A stretch of 64,000 bases of DNA from Bicyclus anynana (Eukaryota > Arthropoda > Insecta > Lepidoptera > Nymphalidae): NCBI RefSeq assembly GCF_947172395.1, contig NC_069105.1, positions 4,836,001 through 4,900,000 on the forward strand. Direction: 5' to 3'. This document shows, one piece after another, positions 63,001-64,000 of this stretch. The translations under genes and the position numbers were made by a program. Under the pieces are notes generated by a model. That model had not been told where the DNA came from. It was given only the letters and a program-made list of their open reading frames with translations, and ran no database searches. Every line of letters begins with the position of its first letter. Positions within the stretch are counted from its first letter, which is position 1.

Positions 63001-64000
63001 CCTAGCTCTTAATTCTCTCAGTACTTACAGGGATGGTGAGCTCATATCTCACTTACATGGATGAACTTAAACTGTATGCATCAAAGCGTTCAGACCTGGT
63101 GTCATTGCTGAAGATTACTCAAACCTTTAGCAATGACAAGATAGAATAGTTCCTACCGAAACTGACATTCTCAGTGAAGGTGAGACTTATAAATACCTTG
63201 GAATGAAAAAAGCACTCGGTATTGAGGCAGCGAATATGAAACAGCTAGTGAAAGAACGCTTCTTTGGTGTAAGAAAATTCCTTCAAATAATATTTATAAT
63301 TCAGTTGCTATGATTGGGACATCGAGTAGAATTATCAGTATGATAATTGTCATCAGATTACAATTTGACGTGTTCGAGTACTTCAGCGACTGTTTTTGCA
63401 TTTGCAAAAGTTCGCTACGAGCTCGCGCCTCCGACTCGTCACACGTTGATATGACGAAACATCTGAAACAGTTCGTCCAGTGTTTTGGATTGAATTAACA
63501 TTAACATTTGAAATCGGCAGAAAATTGTACATTTGATAGCAGTGACATGTTGTCACTGGAGCCGCCCGCCAGCCGCAGTAAAGTGAGTTGTCGTGTGCAG
63601 GAGCGGCCGGGCAAGCGGCGGCCGCCGCCCACGCCGCCGCCGCGCTCGCCCGCGCCCAGCGCGCCGCCGCCGGGCGAGCGCGGCGCCGTGCGGCCCTGGG
63701 CCTCGTGGAGCTCGGTGGTGGCGGCGCGCGCGCCCGCGCCGCTGGCGCCCATCGGCTCCGACGTGCGGCGCCGCGAGCCCGAGCGCGCGCCCGACAACTC
63801 GCTCTTCTACTTCAACGGCTCGGCGGCCGACAAGCTGGCGTGGCTGCCGGCGCGCGCCGACGTGTGGGGCGCGTGGGGCGCCTGGCCCGCCGCGCCCCTG
63901 CGCCCGCCGCCCGGCTTCGCGGCGCCCGCGCCCGCGCCCGCGCCGCCGCCGCCACCGCTCGAGCCGCGCGCCTACGACCCCTTCCGCTCGCTCGCCTCCA
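40317..64000 (+). CDS. TMEM131: TMEM131, procollagen-binding secretory-pathway membrane protein (C-terminus cut by window)
   Basis: Nine exons: 40317-40410, 42470-42513, 43377-43616, 47974-48628, 48702-48794, 52611-53511, 55719-56496, 61434-62420 and 63601 to the edge; all phases agree (about 1,397 residues). Exon 1 encodes a signal peptide (MYRNILRCYVFLLTLLDLSL). Exon 3 ends in TTPDFHASFFDSK and exon 4 contains GGNTSFTVVYLG and VREVYSS, matching the PapD-like luminal domains. Exon 7 has YLRNNLTVLEAVPLLG. The single membrane segment (GLGVAVACAALACALAAAAL) is at about residues 1048-1073, followed by a long acidic, proline- and serine-rich cytosolic tail. The family binds procollagen in the ER lumen and recruits TRAPP through its tail for export. 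Exon 2 (14 codons) is the weakest. Exons are extremely GC rich and introns are filled with transposons. Confidence 0.92.
40620..40745. other. Short GC-rich island in TMEM131 intron 1
   Basis: A 125-base block, far richer in GC than its surroundings and with several CGG and CGC runs, starts about 210 bases after exon 1. No splice-bounded frame in the right phase was found. Confidence 0.4.
41619..41915. mobile_element. MITE copy 2 (GTTTACCAAC family), in TMEM131 intron 1
   Basis: The ends read TATATTAATAAAGCC and, in reverse, TATACTAAAGCC, then both enter the GTTTAYCAACAAACAAATT block. The interior is AT rich and non-coding, parallel to the copies at 15095 and 47430. Confidence 0.7.
43840..43970 (+). 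repeat. tRNA-derived SINE, family C
   Basis: The tRNA-like head has CTCAGTGGTAGAGGAG (A box) and GTTCGGTCCCC (B box), then CACATTCCTAGCACA. A truncated relative is at the left edge of the window. It directly abuts the family A SINE. Confidence 0.65.
43979..44185 (+). repeat. tRNA-derived SINE, family A, head-truncated
   Basis: Starts within the B-box half (GGTTCGATTCCTGGCTGGGC) and carries the family A body with CGAAAGGGGTGTGG. In TMEM131 intron 3. Confidence 0.75.
44494..44543. other. Hairpin, two arms of about 20 bases
   Basis: AAAAATGGTGATGAGTGACG pairs with a near-perfect inverted copy that ends at CACCGTTTTT, across a short loop. It lies in TMEM131 intron 3. It could be a foldback transposon remnant or a small-RNA precursor; nothing else supports either. 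Confidence 0.5.
44960..45105 (+). repeat. Lepidopteran dispersed repeat (TTTATCCCACTTAAGTGGGG type)
   Basis: The stretch with ATCATCATCTCC, the palindrome CCCACTTAAGTGGG and TCTTTTCCATTCGTC resembles a common lepidopteran LINE/SINE-end repeat. Boundaries are approximate. Confidence 0.45.
45668..45699. repeat. 7-bp microsatellite
   Basis: About four copies of ACTGACC. Confidence 0.8.
46031..46514. mobile_element. MITE with about 72-bp terminal inverted repeats
   Basis: The left end (ATGTCACCGTTAGATTGTAA onwards to CTGCCGTCATATT) is repeated inverted at the right end with few differences. Inside, GTTAGAACATGAC and its complement form a second hairpin next to the left repeat. No coding frame. 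In TMEM131 intron 3. Confidence 0.8.
46860..47045. other. GC-rich island with CGCCGCATCG repeats
   Basis: About 185 bases, GC rich, with the decamer-like CGCCGCATCG repeated near 46996-47026. Short frames exist on both strands but none has plausible exon boundaries for TMEM131. Confidence 0.35.
47430..47742. mobile_element. MITE copy 3 (GTTTACCAAC family), with small insertion
   Basis: Left end TATACTACAGCCTTTCTTGA, right end its inverse with small changes. A 70-base piece starting AACCGACTTCCAAAAAGGAG, a known type of lepidopteran short repeat, lies inside the right terminal repeat; a relative is at 3437-3505. In TMEM131 intron 3. Confidence 0.75.
49425..49660. repeat. Duplicated intronic segment, copy A (empty Helitron site)
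   Basis: Runs from TCATTAAAATATAAAAAGTG to GACGTTACATCTGTAAAAAT. The same sequence occurs at 50956-50984 and 52279-52490, interrupted there by a Helitron. Confidence 0.85.
49670..50936 (+). pseudogene. CR1-type LINE, 3' half with RT C-terminus and tail
   Basis: Frames hold GVPQGSILGPFLFLVYINDL, FADDTSLIFK, NSTVFLGVTLDSKLQWGAH and FYNKIPKTVMDLP. The catalytic ADD is kept, but stops separate the segments. The 3' end is (TGAATTT)n, as in lepidopteran CR1-like elements. It lies between the two copies of the duplicated segment, in TMEM131 intron 5. Confidence 0.8.
50985..52278 (+). mobile_element. Non-autonomous Helitron
   Basis: Starts TCTATACTAATATTATAAAG and ends GGGCGTCCGCTAG after a short GC hairpin, inserted between A and T; TC, CTAG and the AT target are the Helitron signature. 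No Rep/helicase frame. It contains the GGGTA minisatellite. Confidence 0.85.
51815..52235 (+). repeat. GGGTA/GGGGTA minisatellite inside the Helitron
   Basis: About 420 bases of imperfect TAGGG and TAGGGG units, purine rich on the plus strand with many GGG runs. The complementary strand gives spurious Pro-Tyr frames. Confidence 0.9.
53690..54260 (-). mobile_element. Helitron, reverse orientation
   Basis: The right edge AGCTTTATAATATTAGTATAGA is the complement of the Helitron 5' end at 50985, and the body at 53690-53740 matches its GTTCCCGT region in reverse. The 3' terminus is not clear. In TMEM131 intron 6. Confidence 0.65.
54325..54700 (-). repeat. CR1-type LINE 3' UTR fragment
   Basis: The segment around 54362-54445 (ACTACCACCAGTTCGGAA, AAACTCAACAATTGTTCTTTT) is the inverse of the 3' UTR of the LINE at 50790-50860. 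Confidence 0.65.
55140..55545 (-). pseudogene. Jockey-clade LINE RT fragment
   Basis: The minus-strand frame reads GVPQGSCLSPVCYSRYTDDI, ALYADDAAIITTS and HWLETWRLKVN, the RT palm of Jockey-type elements, then breaks. It ends about 170 bases before TMEM131 exon 7. Confidence 0.75.
56640..58759 (+). pseudogene. CR1-type LINE, decayed, interrupted and capped by other elements
   Basis: Fragments in order: DPTEIAEAFNDHYV, then after an insert FYRPIALIPIFSKIIEK, YMDLTKALDFVDHNVLL, LFADDFTVIYT, TNVTKFLGLQIDKNLTW, SILRYGIMYWGN and VRIYNKLPKEIRKEKN. Stops and frameshifts separate them. An insert of about 400 bases near 57005-57405, starting with an (ATTT)n run, splits the RT. The element ends where the MITE at 58760 begins. 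In TMEM131 intron 7. Confidence 0.8.
57002..57042. repeat. (ATTT)n microsatellite
   Basis: About nine copies of TTTA at the edge of the insert in the CR1-type LINE, probably the tail of a reverse-oriented retroelement. Confidence 0.8.
58760..59684 (-). mobile_element. Tc1/mariner-like MITE, copy 2
   Basis: 925 bases, CAGTGTGTT...AACACACTG with TATA on both sides, highly similar to the inverse of 37954-38935 through its whole length. No transposase frame. Confidence 0.8.
59976..60262 (+). repeat. Three degenerate tandem units of about 100 bases
   Basis: AAGAAATTACAAAATGG and CGCCATTCATGCAATGC recur in order three times with increasing divergence. Non-coding, TMEM131 intron 7. Confidence 0.6.
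60449..60588 (+). repeat. 20-bp tandem repeat, seven units
   Basis: GCGCCTACCGTAAACATGTA repeats from 60449; six units are perfect, the last diverges after CCGTA. Confidence 0.95.
60860..60965 (+). repeat. Helitron 3' end with GGGTA minisatellite
   Basis: A short TAGGGG stretch runs into CAAAGCGAAGCTTGACAGGG and TCCGCTGCTAG, a diverged form of the terminus at 52278. Confidence 0.55.
62430..62690 (-). pseudogene. LINE RT fragment with GVPQGSLVGP motif
   Basis: The minus-strand frame contains NISAGVPQGSLVGP near the end of TMEM131 exon 8, preceded by a hydrophobic RT-like stretch. It begins within about 15 bases of the exon 8 donor. Clade not assigned. Confidence 0.55.
62760..63290 (+). pseudogene. 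R2/Dong-like LINE RT fragment
   Basis: Pieces in different frames: DYMKAYDSVPHSYLMELIRL, QGDSLS, FCLALNSLS, YMDELKLYASKRSDL and KYLGM. This wording is typical of R2-group RTs. The catalytic box reads MDE in place of MDD, and stops are present. In TMEM131 intron 8. Confidence 0.55.

Overview
The window is nuclear DNA of a butterfly or moth. GC-rich coding exons (many near 80% GC by eye) sit in AT-rich introns with GT-AG boundaries. The repeats are typically lepidopteran: tRNA-headed SINEs, Helitrons that start TC and end CTAG, Jockey, RTE, CR1 and Penelope-type retroelements, and TA-flanked MITEs. No bacterial operon, CRISPR array, rRNA gene or functional tRNA gene was seen.

Four host genes could be rebuilt exon by exon with matching splice phases. 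(1) A kinesin-2 motor subunit (Klp68D/KIF3B type) on the minus strand, with its first two coding exons at 12849-12953 and 1222-1347 and the rest beyond the left edge. (2) VPS26C (DSCR3), complete on the plus strand in seven exons, 13844-16945, 302 residues. (3) Cereblon (CRBN, Drosophila ohgata), complete on the minus strand in eight exons, 25438-19205, 489 residues. (4) TMEM131, plus strand, nine exons from 40317 to the right edge, about 1,397 residues in view. Kinesin and VPS26C are head to head, VPS26C and cereblon tail to tail, cereblon and TMEM131 head to head. Their roles are separate: microtubule transport, endosomal recycling (Retriever), CRL4 ubiquitin ligation, and procollagen secretion.

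Between cereblon and TMEM131 lies a 10.6-kb copia-type LTR retrotransposon (25452-36091). It has near-identical 268-bp LTRs, a 5-bp target duplication, a primer binding site, a polypurine tract, Gag-protease-integrase and RT-RNase H frames, and a 2.8-kb Jockey LINE nested in its leader. It landed nine bases upstream of the predicted cereblon start codon.

The most unusual signals are: (a) the heptamer TTCAGAG, about 24 exact copies spread over the copia element in all codon phases and in non-coding parts, but absent from the nested LINE; (b) a 113-bp tandem array over the last CULT-domain exon-intron boundary of cereblon, giving seven identical splice donors; (c) a probable 179-bp intron in the copia gag region; (d) an in-phase candidate cassette exon in the first kinesin intron; (e) several MITE families with long inverted repeats, and a Helitron whose empty site is present nearby in a duplicated sequence.
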